Program-made: the position numbers and the translations under genes
The notes under the pieces: generated by a model
Told to the model about the DNA's origin: nothing
Seen by the model: the letters and a program-made list of their open reading frames with translations, nothing else
Database searches by the model: none
Assembly (NCBI GenBank): GCA_017651265.1
Contig: JAGCDO010000030.1
Span: 1-64,000 of the forward strand
Length of the DNA stretch: 64,000 bases
Direction: 5' to 3'
From: Prevotella sp.
Lineage (GTDB): Bacteria > Bacteroidota > Bacteroidia > Bacteroidales > Bacteroidaceae
Shown: positions 7,929-16,718 of the stretch, piece by piece
Position numbering within the stretch: position 1 is the stretch's first letter
How the letters are laid out: the number at the start of each line of letters is the position of its first letter

Positions 7929-8804
7929 ATGCAGTTAATTGACGGAAAGGCAACGGCGGCAGCCATCAAGGCTGAGATTGCCGAGGAAGTGAAAGAGATT
8001 GTTGCTAAGGGTGGTAAACAGCCGCATCTGGCCGCAGTATTGGTGGGTCATGATGGTGGCTCGGAGACTTATGTGAAAAACAAGGTGTTGGCTTGCGAGG
8101 CCTGTGGTTTCAAATCTTCGTTGATCCGCTATGAGGAGGATGTGACGGAAGAGGAACTGCTGGCTTGCGTGGATCGTCTGAACAGCAATGGCGACGTGGA
8201 TGGTTTCATCGTGCAGCTGCCTTTGCCGAAGCATATCGATGAGCAGAAGATCATCGAGGCAATCGACTACCGTAAGGATGTGGATGGCTTCCATCCCATT
8301 AATGTAGGACGCATGGCCATCGGTCTGCCGTGTTTCATCTCTGCCACTCCGCTGGGTATTATCACCCTGCTGAAAAGATATAATATCGAGACAAGCGGAA
8401 AGAAGTGTGTGATCCTTGGACGCTCGAACATCGTGGGTAAGCCCATGGCACAGCTGATGATGCAGAAGCAGTATGGTGACGCTACCGTAACGGTTTGCCA
8501 TTCTCATTCAAAGACGCTGAAGGAGGAGTGCCGCGAGGCGGATATCATCATAGCAGCTATCGGTCAGCCTGATTTCGTGACGGCTGATATGGTGAAGGAG
8601 GGGGCTGTGATTGTGGATGTGGGTACAACCCGTGTTCCTGATGCAACCCGTAAGAGTGGGTTCCGTCTGAACGGTGACGTGAAGTTCGATGAGGTGGCTC
8701 CGAAGTGCTCCTTTATCACTCCTGTTCCTGGTGGGGTAGGACCCATGACGATCTGCTCGCTGATGAAGAATACCCTCGCTGCAGGAAAGAAGGAGTATTA
8801 TTGA
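7929..8804 (+). CDS. folD: Bifunctional methylenetetrahydrofolate dehydrogenase / cyclohydrolase FolD
   Basis: A 291-residue enzyme that interconverts 5,10-methylene- and 10-formyl-tetrahydrofolate using NADP. Recognisable blocks are the catalytic-domain YVKNK (the catalytic Lys region), [17 protein letters not shown], the Rossmann segment [14 protein letters not shown], and the C-terminal [10 protein letters not shown]. Length is typical. It starts nine bases after the heptamer array that follows ffh, and is followed after one base by a small TPR gene, so the three are probably one transcript. Confidence 0.97.
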   Translation: MQLIDGKATAAAIKAEIAEEVKEIVAKGGKQPHLAAVLVGHDGGSETYVKNKVLACEACGFKSSLIRYEEDVTEEELLACVDRLNSNGDVDGFIVQLPLPKHIDEQKIIEAIDYRKDVDGFHPINVGRMAIGLPCFISATPLGIITLLKRYNIETSGKKCVILGRSNIVGKPMAQLMMQKQYGDATVTVCHSHSKTLKEECREADIIIAAIGQPDFVTADMVKEGAVIVDVGTTRVPDATRKSGFRLNGDVKFDEVAPKCSFITPVPGGVGPMTICSLMKNTLAAGKKEYY

Positions 8805-8805
8805 A

Positions 8806-8985
8806 ATGACAGCAGAGGAGTATTATCAGCAGGGCAATGAAGCAAGGAAGCAGGGTCAGTGGCACGAGGCCATCAACTGCTATATCAAGGCTATTGAGTT
8901 AGATCCTGATAGTCCGGCCGTGGAGGCGAAGCGCATGCTGGATGATATCTATGCTTTCTACTGCAAGGATATGTATAATCCTTAA
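8806..8985 (+). CDS. Small single-TPR protein, 59 residues
   Basis: An ATG one base after the folD stop codon opens a 59-codon frame. The product begins MTAEEYYQQGNEARKQG and contains one tetratricopeptide motif (GQWHEAINCYIKAIELDPD), followed by a short acidic-aromatic helix. A frame this short is easily missed, but the clear TPR match and tight spacing after folD support it. A single TPR probably needs a partner or self-association to be stable; its role is unknown. Confidence 0.8.
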   Translation: MTAEEYYQQGNEARKQGQWHEAINCYIKAIELDPDSPAVEAKRMLDDIYAFYCKDMYNP

Positions 8986-9005
8986 TGCGCTTCGGCGTTT
9001 GATCT

Positions 9006-9917
9006 ATGGCTTCCCGCAGTCATCTTATCCCTCACATAGTTGCTTTCCTGACAGTGGCTGTCTGGGGAAGCACTTTTGTATTTACGAAGTTACTGCTGCA
9101 GGCAGGATTGTCGCCTGCGCAGATATTCACCCTTCGTTTTATCATTGCCTATGTGCTGCTGCTTGCGTACTCCATGAGCAGACAGCACCGATGGCTTTGT
9201 TCGTCGTGGAAGGATGAACTGCTGATGGTGGCATTAGGTATTACTGGCGGCTCGTTGTATTTCCTCACGGAGAATGCAGCCATGCTCTATACCACAGCCA
9301 CGAACACTTCACTGATTGTCTGCTCCTGTCCTCTGTTCGCCATGCTCCTGTTTGCCATCGTTTACCGGCAATCAGAGCATATCACAAAGTTACAGGCATT
9401 AGGGTCGATCATTGCCTGCTTGGGAATGGCCGTGGTTGTTCTTAACGGTCATTTCGTACTGCATCTCTCGCCCTTAGGCGACTTACTGGCATTCGGCGCT
9501 TGTCTTTGCTGGGCTTTCTATTCCTTGTTGATGAAGAAGGCATTGGAAGAATATTCCACACTCTTCATCACCCGTAAGGTGTTCTTCTACGGAATCATTA
9601 CCATTATACCTTATTATATATTAAGACCGGAAGAAGCCAGCATCTTCAATTCTTCAATTCTTCAATCTTTCAATTCTTCAATCCTCCTCAACCTGCTCTT
9701 CTTGGCAGTTGTAGCTTCTTTGCTCTGTTTCCTGACCTGGAACTGGGTAATCAGTAAACTGGGAGCAGTGGTTGCCACTAACTGGGTGTATTTCAATCCC
9801 ATCACCACCATCCTGTTTGCTTGGTGGCTGCTTCACGAACAGATTACCGTCTGGTTCCTGCTTGGCACCATCCTGATCCTTGTGGGAATGTATCTTTCTG
9901 ATAAAAAGAAAAAATAA
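9006..9917 (+). CDS. EamA/DMT family transporter
   Basis: A 303-residue polytopic membrane protein with about ten hydrophobic helices arranged as two EamA repeats, the drug/metabolite transporter fold. The N-terminal block FLTVAVWGSTFVFTKLLL and the second-half block LLAFGACLCWAFYSLLMKKAL are typical. Substrate cannot be predicted. The region at about residues 214-230 is coded by an 8-base tandem repeat (TTCTTCAA type, 9644-9682) that gives SIFNSSILQSFNSSILL in a loop between helices, so loop length may vary between strains. It lies 20 bases after the small TPR gene and may belong to the same transcript. Confidence 0.9.
   Translation: MASRSHLIPHIVAFLTVAVWGSTFVFTKLLLQAGLSPAQIFTLRFIIAYVLLLAYSMSRQHRWLCSSWKDELLMVALGITGGSLYFLTENAAMLYTTATNTSLIVCSCPLFAMLLFAIVYRQSEHITKLQALGSIIACLGMAVVVLNGHFVLHLSPLGDLLAFGACLCWAFYSLLMKKALEEYSTLFITRKVFFYGIITIIPYYILRPEEASIFNSSILQSFNSSILLNLLFLAVVASLLCFLTWNWVISKLGAVVATNWVYFNPITTILFAWWLLHEQITVWFLLGTILILVGMYLSDKKKK
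9644..9682 (+). repeat. In-frame 8-bp tandem repeat inside the EamA gene
   Basis: About five imperfect copies of TTCTTCAA. Because 8 is not a multiple of 3, gain or loss of a single unit would shift the frame. Confidence 0.7.
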
Positions 9918-9978
9918 TCCGACTGCCAATAATTCTGAGTAACAATATATTTGTCAAAGAAAGAAAAAGCATTTTTCT

Positions 9979-10010
9979 TTTGGTTATTCGCTCGAATTAG
10001 CGTATCTTTG
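9979..10010 (+). promoter_or_regulatory. Promoter of the ferredoxin oxidoreductase operon
   Basis: TTTG at 9979-9982, a 20-bp spacer containing TCGCTCGAATTAGCG, then TATCTTTG at 10003-10010, 39 bases before the first start codon. Confidence 0.75.
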
Positions 10011-10049
10011 CAACCCGATTACAGGATATAATGCATTAATCGAATAAGT

Positions 10050-10280
10050 ATGGCTAAATTAAGAGGTGCCATCGTGGTAGATACTGAAAGGTGCAAGGGA
10101 TGTCAGTTGTGTATCATCGCTTGTCCTCAGAAGGTTATCGCCTTGGCCAACAAAGTGAATCTGCACGGTTATCCTTACGTGGAAGCTGTTAACGAGGAAG
10201 CCTGTGTGGGCTGTGCCTCATGCGGCATCGTTTGTCCGGATGGTTGCATCACCGTGTACCGTAAAAAAGTGGAGGAGTAA
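10050..10280 (+). CDS. 4Fe-4S ferredoxin-type delta subunit of 2-oxoacid:ferredoxin oxidoreductase
   Basis: A 76-residue protein with two four-cysteine clusters, CKGCQLCIIACP and CVGCASCGIVCP, each binding one 4Fe-4S centre. It would carry electrons from the thiamine-enzyme core to free ferredoxin. It is the first of four genes encoding one complex (delta, alpha, beta, gamma order) and is three bases before the alpha gene. Alternatives such as a free ferredoxin are less likely given the linkage. Confidence 0.92.
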   Translation: MAKLRGAIVVDTERCKGCQLCIIACPQKVIALANKVNLHGYPYVEAVNEEACVGCASCGIVCPDGCITVYRKKVEE

Positions 10281-10283
10281 GTT

Positions 10284-11375
10284 ATGGAAGAGAAAAGAGA
10301 AGTTGTGTTGATGAAAGGCAATGAAGCCATTGCCCATGCAGCCATCCGTTGCGGTTGCGACGGATATTTCGGCTATCCTATTACTCCCCAGAGTGAAGTT
10401 ATTGAGACATTGGCTGAGCTGAAGCCTTGGGAAACCACTGGTATGCAGGTGGTGCAGGCAGAGAGCGAGCTGGCCTCAATCTATATGGTCTATGGTGCTG
10501 CCGGTGCCGGTAAGCGTGCCATGACATCTTCTTCAAGTCCTGGCATTGCGCTGATGCAGGAAGGAATCACTTATATGGCCGGTGCCGAGGTTCCGGGCGT
10601 TTTTGTCAACGTTCAGCGTGGCGGTCCTGGCTTGGGTACTATCCAGCCTTCACAGGGTGACTATTTCCAGGCAACACGTGGTGGTGGTAACGGTGACTAT
10701 AAGGTAATCGTTCTCGCTCCGTCGTCTGTACAGGAGATGGCCGACTTTGTAGATCTCGCTTTCGAGTTGGCATTCAAATATCGTAATCCTGCCATGATTC
10801 TTTCTGATGGTGTCATCGGACAGATGATGGAGAAAGTGGTGCTCCCGCCGTATAAGCCCCGTCGTACCGACGAGGAGGTGATCAAGCAGTGTCCTTGGGC
10901 TTCTACTGGTAAGCCGAAGGGCGGTCGTGAGCGTGTGGTTATCACCTCACTGGAACTGAAGCCTGAGATCATGGAGCAGCGCAATATCGCTCTTCAAGAG
11001 AAATATGCAAAGATCCAGGAGAATGAGGTGCGTTATGAAGAGCAGCTGATGGACGATGCAGAATATGCCATCGTAGCCTTTGGCTCTGCTGCCCGTATCG
11101 CAGAGAAATCCGTTGAAATTGCCCGCGAGCAGGGTATTAAGGTCGGTCTGTTCCGTCCTATTACATTGTTCCCTTTCCCCGAGAAGCAGATTGCTGCATT
11201 GTCGAAGAAAGTGAAGGGTATTCTTGTGGCTGAGATCAATGCCGGACAGATGGTTCAGGATGTACGCCTTGCCGTGAACGGTTCTGTTCCCGTAGAGCAG
11301 TTCGGTCGTCTGGGTGGTATCGTACCTGATCCTGAGGAAATCGTTAACGCATTGAAAGAAAAGATAATGAAATGA
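10284..11375 (+). CDS. vorB: 2-oxoacid:ferredoxin oxidoreductase alpha subunit (VorB/KorA type)
   Basis: A 363-residue protein matching the alpha subunit of 2-oxoacid:acceptor oxidoreductases, usually annotated as 3-methyl-2-oxobutanoate dehydrogenase VorB. The N-terminal pyrimidine-binding domain shows GYPITPQSEVIE and the substrate-loop TSSSSPGIALMQEGI; the C-terminal domain contains the transketolase-like block VGLFRPITLFPFPEKQI. The gamma domain is separate, not fused. The complex oxidatively decarboxylates branched-chain or C5 2-oxoacids to acyl-CoA and reduced ferredoxin. Sequence reading cannot separate 2-oxoisovalerate from 2-oxoglutarate preference. Confidence 0.92.
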   Translation: MEEKREVVLMKGNEAIAHAAIRCGCDGYFGYPITPQSEVIETLAELKPWETTGMQVVQAESELASIYMVYGAAGAGKRAMTSSSSPGIALMQEGITYMAGAEVPGVFVNVQRGGPGLGTIQPSQGDYFQATRGGGNGDYKVIVLAPSSVQEMADFVDLAFELAFKYRNPAMILSDGVIGQMMEKVVLPPYKPRRTDEEVIKQCPWASTGKPKGGRERVVITSLELKPEIMEQRNIALQEKYAKIQENEVRYEEQLMDDAEYAIVAFGSAARIAEKSVEIAREQGIKVGLFRPITLFPFPEKQIAALSKKVKGILVAEINAGQMVQDVRLAVNGSVPVEQFGRLGGIVPDPEEIVNALKEKIMK

Positions 11376-11502
11376 TTTTTATGAAAGAAATGAGATTAAT
11401 TGGAATAATTTAATCCAGAAATTAGAAGAAATATTATTTTTTATTATTTCTGATCATAATTATTCTAATTCTTGCCAATTTCTTTCCAAATAGAAAAGAA
11501 TT
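11376..11502 (+). other. AT-rich spacer between alpha and beta subunit genes
   Basis: An unusually long (127 bases) and AT-rich gap for an operon whose other junctions are 3 and 32 bases. It holds imperfect inverted stretches (AGAAATATTA against TTATTATTTCT; AATTGGAATAATTT against AATTATTCTAATT). No promoter box is clear. Confidence 0.4.
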
Positions 11503-12273
11503 ATGGATAGAAATCAAATAGTTCAACCAGAGAATATCGTCTGCAAGAAGCCGACGCTCATGAACGACAATAATATGCACTACTGTCCGGGCTGTAGTCA
11601 CGGCGTGGTACATAAGCTCATCGCAGAAGTGATTGAGGAGATGGGCATGGAGGAGAAGGCAGTGGGTGTTTCACCTGTAGGCTGTGCCGTATTTGCCTAT
11701 AACTATATCGATATCGACTGGCAGGAGGCTGCCCACGGACGTGCACCTGCTTTGGCTACGGGTATCAAGCGCTGCTGGCCTGATCGTCTCGTGTTCACCT
11801 ATCAGGGTGATGGTGACCTGGCTTGTATCGGTACTTGCGAGACCATCCATGCACTGAACCGTGGTGAGAACATCGTCATCATCTTCGTGAACAATGCTAT
11901 CTATGGTATGACCGGTGGACAGATGGCTCCTACGACCTTGATTGGTCAGAAGACCTCTACTTGTCCTTACGGTCGTGATCCTCAAATCCATGGCTATCCA
12001 CTGAAGATGGCTGATATTGCCGCTGGCTTGGAGGGTACATGCTATGTTACCCGTCAGAGTGTGGAGACAGTGGGAGCTATCCTCAAGGCCAAGAAAGCAC
12101 TGAAGAAAGCCTTCCAGGCTTCTATGGACGGAAAGGGCAGCTCACTGGTGGAATTCGTATCAACCTGTAACAGCGGTTGGAAACTCACTCCTGCTAAGGC
12201 TAACGAATGGATGAAGGAGAACATGTTCCCCTTCTATCCCAAGGGTGACCTGAAAGACACTACGAGTCTTTAA
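11503..12273 (+). CDS. 2-oxoacid:ferredoxin oxidoreductase beta subunit, thiamine-diphosphate binding
   Basis: A 256-residue beta subunit. YCPGCSHG near residue 27 is the conserved cysteine motif for the proximal cluster or structural site, and GDGDLACIGTCETIHALNRG with VNNAIYGMTGGQ is the thiamine diphosphate/Mg motif. With the alpha subunit it forms the catalytic core. The product resembles the KorB/VorA group. A heptamer array starts at the base after its stop codon and leads into the gamma gene. Confidence 0.93.
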   Translation: MDRNQIVQPENIVCKKPTLMNDNNMHYCPGCSHGVVHKLIAEVIEEMGMEEKAVGVSPVGCAVFAYNYIDIDWQEAAHGRAPALATGIKRCWPDRLVFTYQGDGDLACIGTCETIHALNRGENIVIIFVNNAIYGMTGGQMAPTTLIGQKTSTCPYGRDPQIHGYPLKMADIAAGLEGTCYVTRQSVETVGAILKAKKALKKAFQASMDGKGSSLVEFVSTCNSGWKLTPAKANEWMKENMFPFYPKGDLKDTTSL

Positions 12274-12301
12274 TTGAAAATTGAAAATTGATAATTGAAA
12301 T
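12274..12301 (+). repeat. Heptamer array directly after the beta-subunit stop codon
   Basis: Four 7-nt units of the form TTGAAAA or TTGATAA, beginning at the first base after the stop codon and ending just before the gamma-subunit start. Each unit carries TGA. Confidence 0.85.
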
Positions 12302-12305
12302 TAAG

Positions 12306-12848
12306 ATGAAGAAAGAGATAATTATTTCAGGTTTCGGTGGTCAGGGCGTGCTCTCCATGGGTAAGATTCTGGCTTATAGCGGACTGATGGAGGATAAGGA
12401 GGTGACATGGATGCCGGCGTATGGTCCTGAGCAGCGTGGCGGAACAGCCAATGTTACCGTGATTGTAAGTGATGAACGCATCTCTTCACCGATCCTCAGC
12501 AAGTACGATATTGCTGTGGTGTTGAACCAGCCTTCGTTGGATAAGTTCGAACCGAAGATCAAACCAGGCGGTATCCTGATCTACGATGGTTTCGGTATCA
12601 TCAACCCACCAACCCGTAAGGATATCAATGTGTATTGTATCAATGCCATGGACAAGGCTGCGGAACTGAAGAACTCGAAGGTGTTCAACATGATTGTGTT
12701 GGGCGGCTTACTGGAGGTTTCTCCAGTGGTAAGTGACAAAGGTGTGGAGAAGGCACTCTTCAAGACACTTCCCGAGCGTCATCATCACCTTATTCCATTG
12801 AACATGGAGGCCATCAAGGCCGGTCGTGAGATTATCACCAAGAAATAA
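12306..12848 (+). CDS. 2-oxoacid:acceptor oxidoreductase gamma subunit
   Basis: A 180-residue protein beginning MKKEIIISGFGGQGVLSMGK; the GFGGQGV glycine motif is the signature of the gamma (CoA-binding) domain. WMPAYGPEQRGGTANVTVIVS is also typical. A TTG-started extension to 12288 would reach into the heptamer array and is rejected in favour of the ATG at 12306. It completes the delta-alpha-beta-gamma set, so all four subunits are present. A strong hairpin at 12871-12909 ends the operon. Confidence 0.92.
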   Translation: MKKEIIISGFGGQGVLSMGKILAYSGLMEDKEVTWMPAYGPEQRGGTANVTVIVSDERISSPILSKYDIAVVLNQPSLDKFEPKIKPGGILIYDGFGIINPPTRKDINVYCINAMDKAAELKNSKVFNMIVLGGLLEVSPVVSDKGVEKALFKTLPERHHHLIPLNMEAIKAGREIITKK

Positions 12849-12870
12849 ACCTTTTGGGTATCTATAGAGA

Positions 12871-12909
12871 GAATTCCCGAACAGGACGTTATGTCAGGTT
12901 CGGGAATTC
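12871..12909. terminator. Bidirectional terminator between the oxidoreductase operon and ttcA
   Basis: A perfect 12-bp stem, GAATTCCCGAAC with GTTCGGGAATTC, and a 15-base loop. It abuts the ttcA stop codon on the minus strand and sits 22 bases after the gamma-subunit stop on the plus strand. Confidence 0.8.
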
Positions 12910-13641
12910 TTATTTGTTAATGGGAATATCCCACTTCTGTTCAAGGGCGCGGTAGAAAGAGTATTCAAACTCGGGGTTCAGCTGTTCCAAACGTGCGATG
13001 ATTTCTTTCATGCTGTTGCGTTGGGAGGCATCTTCGTAGGGACAGTTCTTCAGTTGCTGACGGAAGTTGTTCAGAGCAGCATATTGACGAATGTCTTCTT
13101 CGCGGATCAGACAAAGCGGTCGGATCAAGGTCATGGGAAACTTATCCATTTTCATCTTCGGACGCATCCCCCCGAACTGTCCTTGGAAGGTGAGGTTCAG
13201 CAGGGCTGTCTGGATGATATCGTCTTTATTATGTCCCAGTGCTATCTTATTACAGTTCAGTTGTTTGGCCATCTCGAACAACATCTTCCTTCTTTGCCAT
13301 GAGCAGAGAAAGCAGTGGGTGTGACGCGTATCACTACTCTCGTCGAAAGAGGTCTCAGTAATATGCAGAGGGATATTCAGCTTTGCAGCATATTCTTGCA
13401 GATAGGCTTCATCGTTCTGGTAGGGGATATTGGTCATTCTCACAAAGGCCGCTTCTACTTGAAAGCGGGGCATGAACACACGAGAACGCTTTGCCAGGAG
13501 TTCCAGAAGTGTCAGCGAGTCCTTACCCCCCGACAGTCCTACGAGCACCTTGTCACCATCGTCAATGAGTCGGTAGTCTCTTAACGCCTTGTGGAACAAC
13601 CGTCCTATCTTCAGTTGAAGTCTTTCGCCCTCCGTCATCAT
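12910..13641 (-). CDS. ttcA: tRNA 2-thiocytidine biosynthesis protein, TtcA family
   Basis: A 243-residue PP-loop ATPase. GLSGGKDSLTLLEL is the PP-loop, HCFLCSW gives the CxxC cysteines that bind a 4Fe-4S cluster in TtcA, and ALGHNKDDIIQTALLNL is the conserved adenylation-domain block. TtcA thiolates cytidine 32 of some tRNAs. The protein is somewhat shorter than E. coli TtcA (about 311 residues), as in other Bacteroidetes members, so a different thiolation target is possible. It is the last gene of the minus-strand run from the cob cluster and lies one base after the hemolysin III homologue. Confidence 0.88.
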   Translation of the reverse strand: MMTEGERLQLKIGRLFHKALRDYRLIDDGDKVLVGLSGGKDSLTLLELLAKRSRVFMPRFQVEAAFVRMTNIPYQNDEAYLQEYAAKLNIPLHITETSFDESSDTRHTHCFLCSWQRRKMLFEMAKQLNCNKIALGHNKDDIIQTALLNLTFQGQFGGMRPKMKMDKFPMTLIRPLCLIREEDIRQYAALNNFRQQLKNCPYEDASQRNSMKEIIARLEQLNPEFEYSFYRALEQKWDIPINK

Positions 13642-13642
13642 A

Positions 13643-14290
13643 TTAAATATATTGCATAAGGATATCCCATACGGCGATGATATGACAGATGGATCCCGCC
13701 AATACGAAGAAATGGAACACGCTGTGCATGTATTTCGTCTTGTTCAGACTGTAGAAAGCGGCGCCAGTGATATAGCATACACCTTCGGCAATAATCCAAA
13801 TCACGGCGGCTGTGCTCACACAAGCCAACAGGGGCTTGAAGGCTACAAGAACCGAGAGTCCCATGCCGATGAAGCAGAAAGTCTCCACATTACTATGTTC
13901 CTTCAGATGGATGAAGCTGATGGTTGTGCCGGCAATAGCGCAGAGCCACACGAAGCAGAACAATGCCCATCCCCAATAACCTTGGTCGCGCATGGCAATG
14001 AGCGTGATGGGCGAATAGCTACCCGCAATATGCCAGTAGATGGCCGCATGATCAAAGCGGCGCAGAATCTCCTTGGCTTTGAGTCGTCTTGGCAGGGCAT
14101 GATAGATGGTGGAGGTGATATACGAACCGAGCATACCAAAGAGATAGAGGATGACTCCTGTGCGTGCCCAGCCATCACCTCCCTTGAAGCACCATACCAG
14201 GAAGATGATGCCAACAATCACACCAAGCAGGATTCCCGCTCCGTGTGAGCTGCTGTTGATGATCTCCTCTTTCTTCGTATATCTAATCAT
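13643..14290 (-). CDS. Hemolysin III family (PAQR/YqfA-like) membrane protein
   Basis: A 215-residue protein with seven hydrophobic helices. The start KKEEIINSSSHGAGILLGV, the central YHALPRRLKAKEILRRFDHAAIYW block broken by helices, and the final SVFHFFVLAGSICHIIAV carry the conserved Ser/His/Asp metal-site residues of the PAQR superfamily. The family name comes from a reported haemolytic activity, but most members are probably lipid hydrolases or receptors of unknown role. It sits between cobC and ttcA with short gaps, which suggests co-transcription rather than shared function. Confidence 0.9.
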   Translation of the reverse strand: MIRYTKKEEIINSSSHGAGILLGVIVGIIFLVWCFKGGDGWARTGVILYLFGMLGSYITSTIYHALPRRLKAKEILRRFDHAAIYWHIAGSYSPITLIAMRDQGYWGWALFCFVWLCAIAGTTISFIHLKEHSNVETFCFIGMGLSVLVAFKPLLACVSTAAVIWIIAEGVCYITGAAFYSLNKTKYMHSVFHFFVLAGSICHIIAVWDILMQYI

Positions 14291-14306
14291 GCCAACCTCT
14301 TATCTT

Positions 14307-14852
14307 TCATCTCTCATCTCTCATCTCAAACTCCTGTATTCCCCCATAGGGTGTAAGATGACGGAAACAGTCGTCTTCAGGAAACAGTCCTGCATACACC
14401 CCTGCACAGATCAAAACACCGCCATGAGCGAAGATAGCCACATGCTCATAGGGTTGTTTCCGCAGTTCATCCAAGAAGTTGGCCACACGGTCATACACCA
14501 AGCGGTAGCTCTCCCCATTGGTGGCCGCGAGGTTCATATAATCCTCATACCACTTGCGGATAGAAGGATCCTCCCGTTCAATATCATCATAGAGTCGCAT
14601 CTCCCAATCGCCCATGTTCATCTCTTTCAACCGGTCATCAACAACAGGATCAGGATAGCCGCAGAAGGCAGCAAGCTTCCTGGCCCTTGTCAGCGGTGAC
14701 GAGAAGACACAGTCGAACGTCTTCCCTGAAAGGTTCTTTTTTGTTTCAGTAGCTTCCTGTTCAAAGGTGGCAGCTACAGGAACGTCGCTCCATCCGTAGC
14801 ACATTCCCTTGGGAACATCTACCGACGTATGTCTGATCATGGTTACTTTCAT
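14307..14852 (-). CDS. cobC: Alpha-ribazole phosphatase, histidine phosphatase family (CobC-like)
   Basis: A 181-residue phosphoglycerate-mutase-like phosphatase. The catalytic RHT replaces the usual RHG at residues 7-9 (MIRHTSVDVPKG), a form typical of CobC; VFSSPLTRARKLA and the late IFAHGGVLI supply the remaining catalytic residues. It would remove the phosphate from alpha-ribazole 5'-phosphate or cobalamin phosphate. It overlaps cobS by four bases (ATGA junction), supporting the assignment and co-translation. Confidence 0.88.
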   Translation of the reverse strand: MKVTMIRHTSVDVPKGMCYGWSDVPVAATFEQEATETKKNLSGKTFDCVFSSPLTRARKLAAFCGYPDPVVDDRLKEMNMGDWEMRLYDDIEREDPSIRKWYEDYMNLAATNGESYRLVYDRVANFLDELRKQPYEHVAIFAHGGVLICAGVYAGLFPEDDCFRHLTPYGGIQEFEMRDER

Positions 14853-15643
14853 AATTGTGCAGCAATAGTGAGATAAAACGACAGTTCGATGAGCAGGAAG
14901 AGAGCACCGCAGCAGTCGCCTGTGTACCCATGAATCCGTCTGTTGATGAAATAGTAGATAAAGAACAACGCGATGCAGGGAACGTAGATCAGCAGATCCC
15001 AGCGCAGGTTACCGTGGAGGACACCTACGTATATCAGTGGTATCATCGGCAGGATTCCCTGGATGAACAGACTGATGCCTGCGGGAATGCTCATCTTGCG
15101 ATACACCGTATGGTTCTTGGCCGTTTCTTCTGTTCGGGCATAGGGCAGGAACATGATAATCTGTCCTGCTAGCATCTTACAGTAGGCATCACCGGCAAAG
15201 ACGGCCATACTGGCGTAGAGCGGTTCCATGTAATAGAGTGCGGCATAGAGCAGTGCCAGATAGAGGATGATGCCCAGGGTGCCATAGGTCCCGATATGCG
15301 AATCCTTCATGATGGCCAGGATGCGCTCACGGTCTTTCCCTCCTCCTCCGAATCCGTCGAGGAAATCGCACAGTCCGTCTTCATGCAAGGCACCCGTCAT
15401 CAGAATCCTTGTCACGATGGCAAGAAGTACTGTGATGCTATAGGGGAGGATGTCACTTCCGAAATAGATGATGGCCGCCATGGCTCCTCCTGTAAGCCAA
15501 CCTGTTAATGGCCAGTGTTCCACCACGGTCTTGTAGCATGCCTGCGGCGGTTGGTAGAGTCGCCAGAAGGGCAGTCGGGTGAAGAAAATCAGCGCCGCCC
15601 AGATGCGCTGCCACCATTTAGTCTGATCAATATTGATTTCCAT
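14849..15643 (-). CDS. cobS: Adenosylcobinamide-GDP ribazoletransferase CobS
   Basis: A 264-residue integral membrane enzyme that joins alpha-ribazole to adenosylcobinamide-GDP, the last assembly step of the lower loop. The N-terminus ALIFFTRLPFW and the motif ALHEDGLCDFLDGFGGG, with the catalytic acidic residues, are diagnostic. At least five hydrophobic helices follow. Its start overlaps the last base of the cobT stop, and its stop overlaps cobC, so cobT-cobS-cobC are tightly coupled. Confidence 0.95.
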   Translation of the reverse strand: MEINIDQTKWWQRIWAALIFFTRLPFWRLYQPPQACYKTVVEHWPLTGWLTGGAMAAIIYFGSDILPYSITVLLAIVTRILMTGALHEDGLCDFLDGFGGGGKDRERILAIMKDSHIGTYGTLGIILYLALLYAALYYMEPLYASMAVFAGDAYCKMLAGQIIMFLPYARTEETAKNHTVYRKMSIPAGISLFIQGILPMIPLIYVGVLHGNLRWDLLIYVPCIALFFIYYFINRRIHGYTGDCCGALFLLIELSFYLTIAAQL

Positions 15644-16713
15644 TAGAAATACTTTGTAATATTTGCGTTCTCGAAATTGTTCATCTCGTTCATCATGTTC
15701 ACGGCACTCACGATGATAGGGTAGGAGCAGAGTGCCCCCGTACCTTCACCCAGTCGCATACCCAGATGCAACAGCGGTTCTGCGTGCATCAGGTCCAACA
15801 TTCTCTTATGACCGCTTTCGTCACCGCAATGACCGAAGATCATGTAGTTGAGCACCTGCGGATACAGTTGCGTGGCACCCAGTGCGCAGGCTGTCATGAT
15901 GAAGCCATCTACCATCACCAGCATCTTCCGTTCGGTAGCACGGAGCATGGCACCGATGGCCGTCACCATCTCGAAACCACCGAAGTAGCGGAGGATGTTC
16001 GAGGAAGGAGGACGGAGGAAGGAGGAAGGAGAAATGTCTTCCCTCCAGGTTAGATAGTTCTCCACGGCAGCGTGCAATACCTCTTTCTTATGTTGGATTC
16101 CCGGGGCGTTGAGACCGGCTCCTGCTCCGATGCATTCATCCAGAGGGATTTGTCCGAAGAGGTGCATCCAGATGCTGCTGGGCGATGTGTTCGCAATACC
16201 CATCTCTCCGATACACAGGATGTTACAACCTTCCGCATAACAATCGTCTACCAATGCTGCACCCGTATCAATGGCCTTGTCGAACTCCTCCTCGCTCATG
16301 GCAGGTTCATATAGGAAGTTCTTTGTTCCATAAGCAATCTTTTGGTTGAGAATGCCCGGAACACTGCTGAGGTCATGATCCACACCTACGTCAACGATAC
16401 GCAGTTTGAAACCGTGCTGCCTGCAGAACATGTTCACGCCTCCGCCGCCATGGGTGAAGTTAATCATCTGCTGCCAGGTGACGTCCCGCGGAGAGACACT
16501 TACCCCTTCGCGTTCAATACCGTGATCACCACCTAAGAGTAAGTGACAAGGATGATGGAGTTGGGGCGAAAGTGTCTGCTGCACCATACATATCTGCATG
16601 GCCAGCGTCTCCAGTCTGCCCAACGAACCTTTCGGCTTGTTCAGGTTGTCAATCTTCTCCTGTATCCTTGCGCGAATGCCTTCGTCAGGTTTCTCAATCT
16701 TGAATGATTTCAT
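15643..16713 (-). CDS. cobT: Nicotinate-nucleotide--dimethylbenzimidazole phosphoribosyltransferase CobT
   Basis: A 356-residue enzyme that activates the lower-ligand base to its alpha-ribotide. Characteristic blocks are LNKPKGSLGRLE near the N-terminus, LLGGDHGI, and the glycine-rich CIGEMGIANTS; the catalytic glutamate is expected near the C-terminus in the RLGEGTGA stretch. A TACATTTG box with TTTG 20 bases further up (16719-16750) ends only five bases before the start codon, so cobT may have its own, nearly leaderless transcript in addition to read-through from cobU. Confidence 0.96.
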   Translation of the reverse strand: MKSFKIEKPDEGIRARIQEKIDNLNKPKGSLGRLETLAMQICMVQQTLSPQLHHPCHLLLGGDHGIEREGVSVSPRDVTWQQMINFTHGGGGVNMFCRQHGFKLRIVDVGVDHDLSSVPGILNQKIAYGTKNFLYEPAMSEEEFDKAIDTGAALVDDCYAEGCNILCIGEMGIANTSPSSIWMHLFGQIPLDECIGAGAGLNAPGIQHKKEVLHAAVENYLTWREDISPSSFLRPPSSNILRYFGGFEMVTAIGAMLRATERKMLVMVDGFIMTACALGATQLYPQVLNYMIFGHCGDESGHKRMLDLMHAEPLLHLGMRLGEGTGALCSYPIIVSAVNMMNEMNNFENANITKYF

Positions 16714-16718
16714 ACCTG

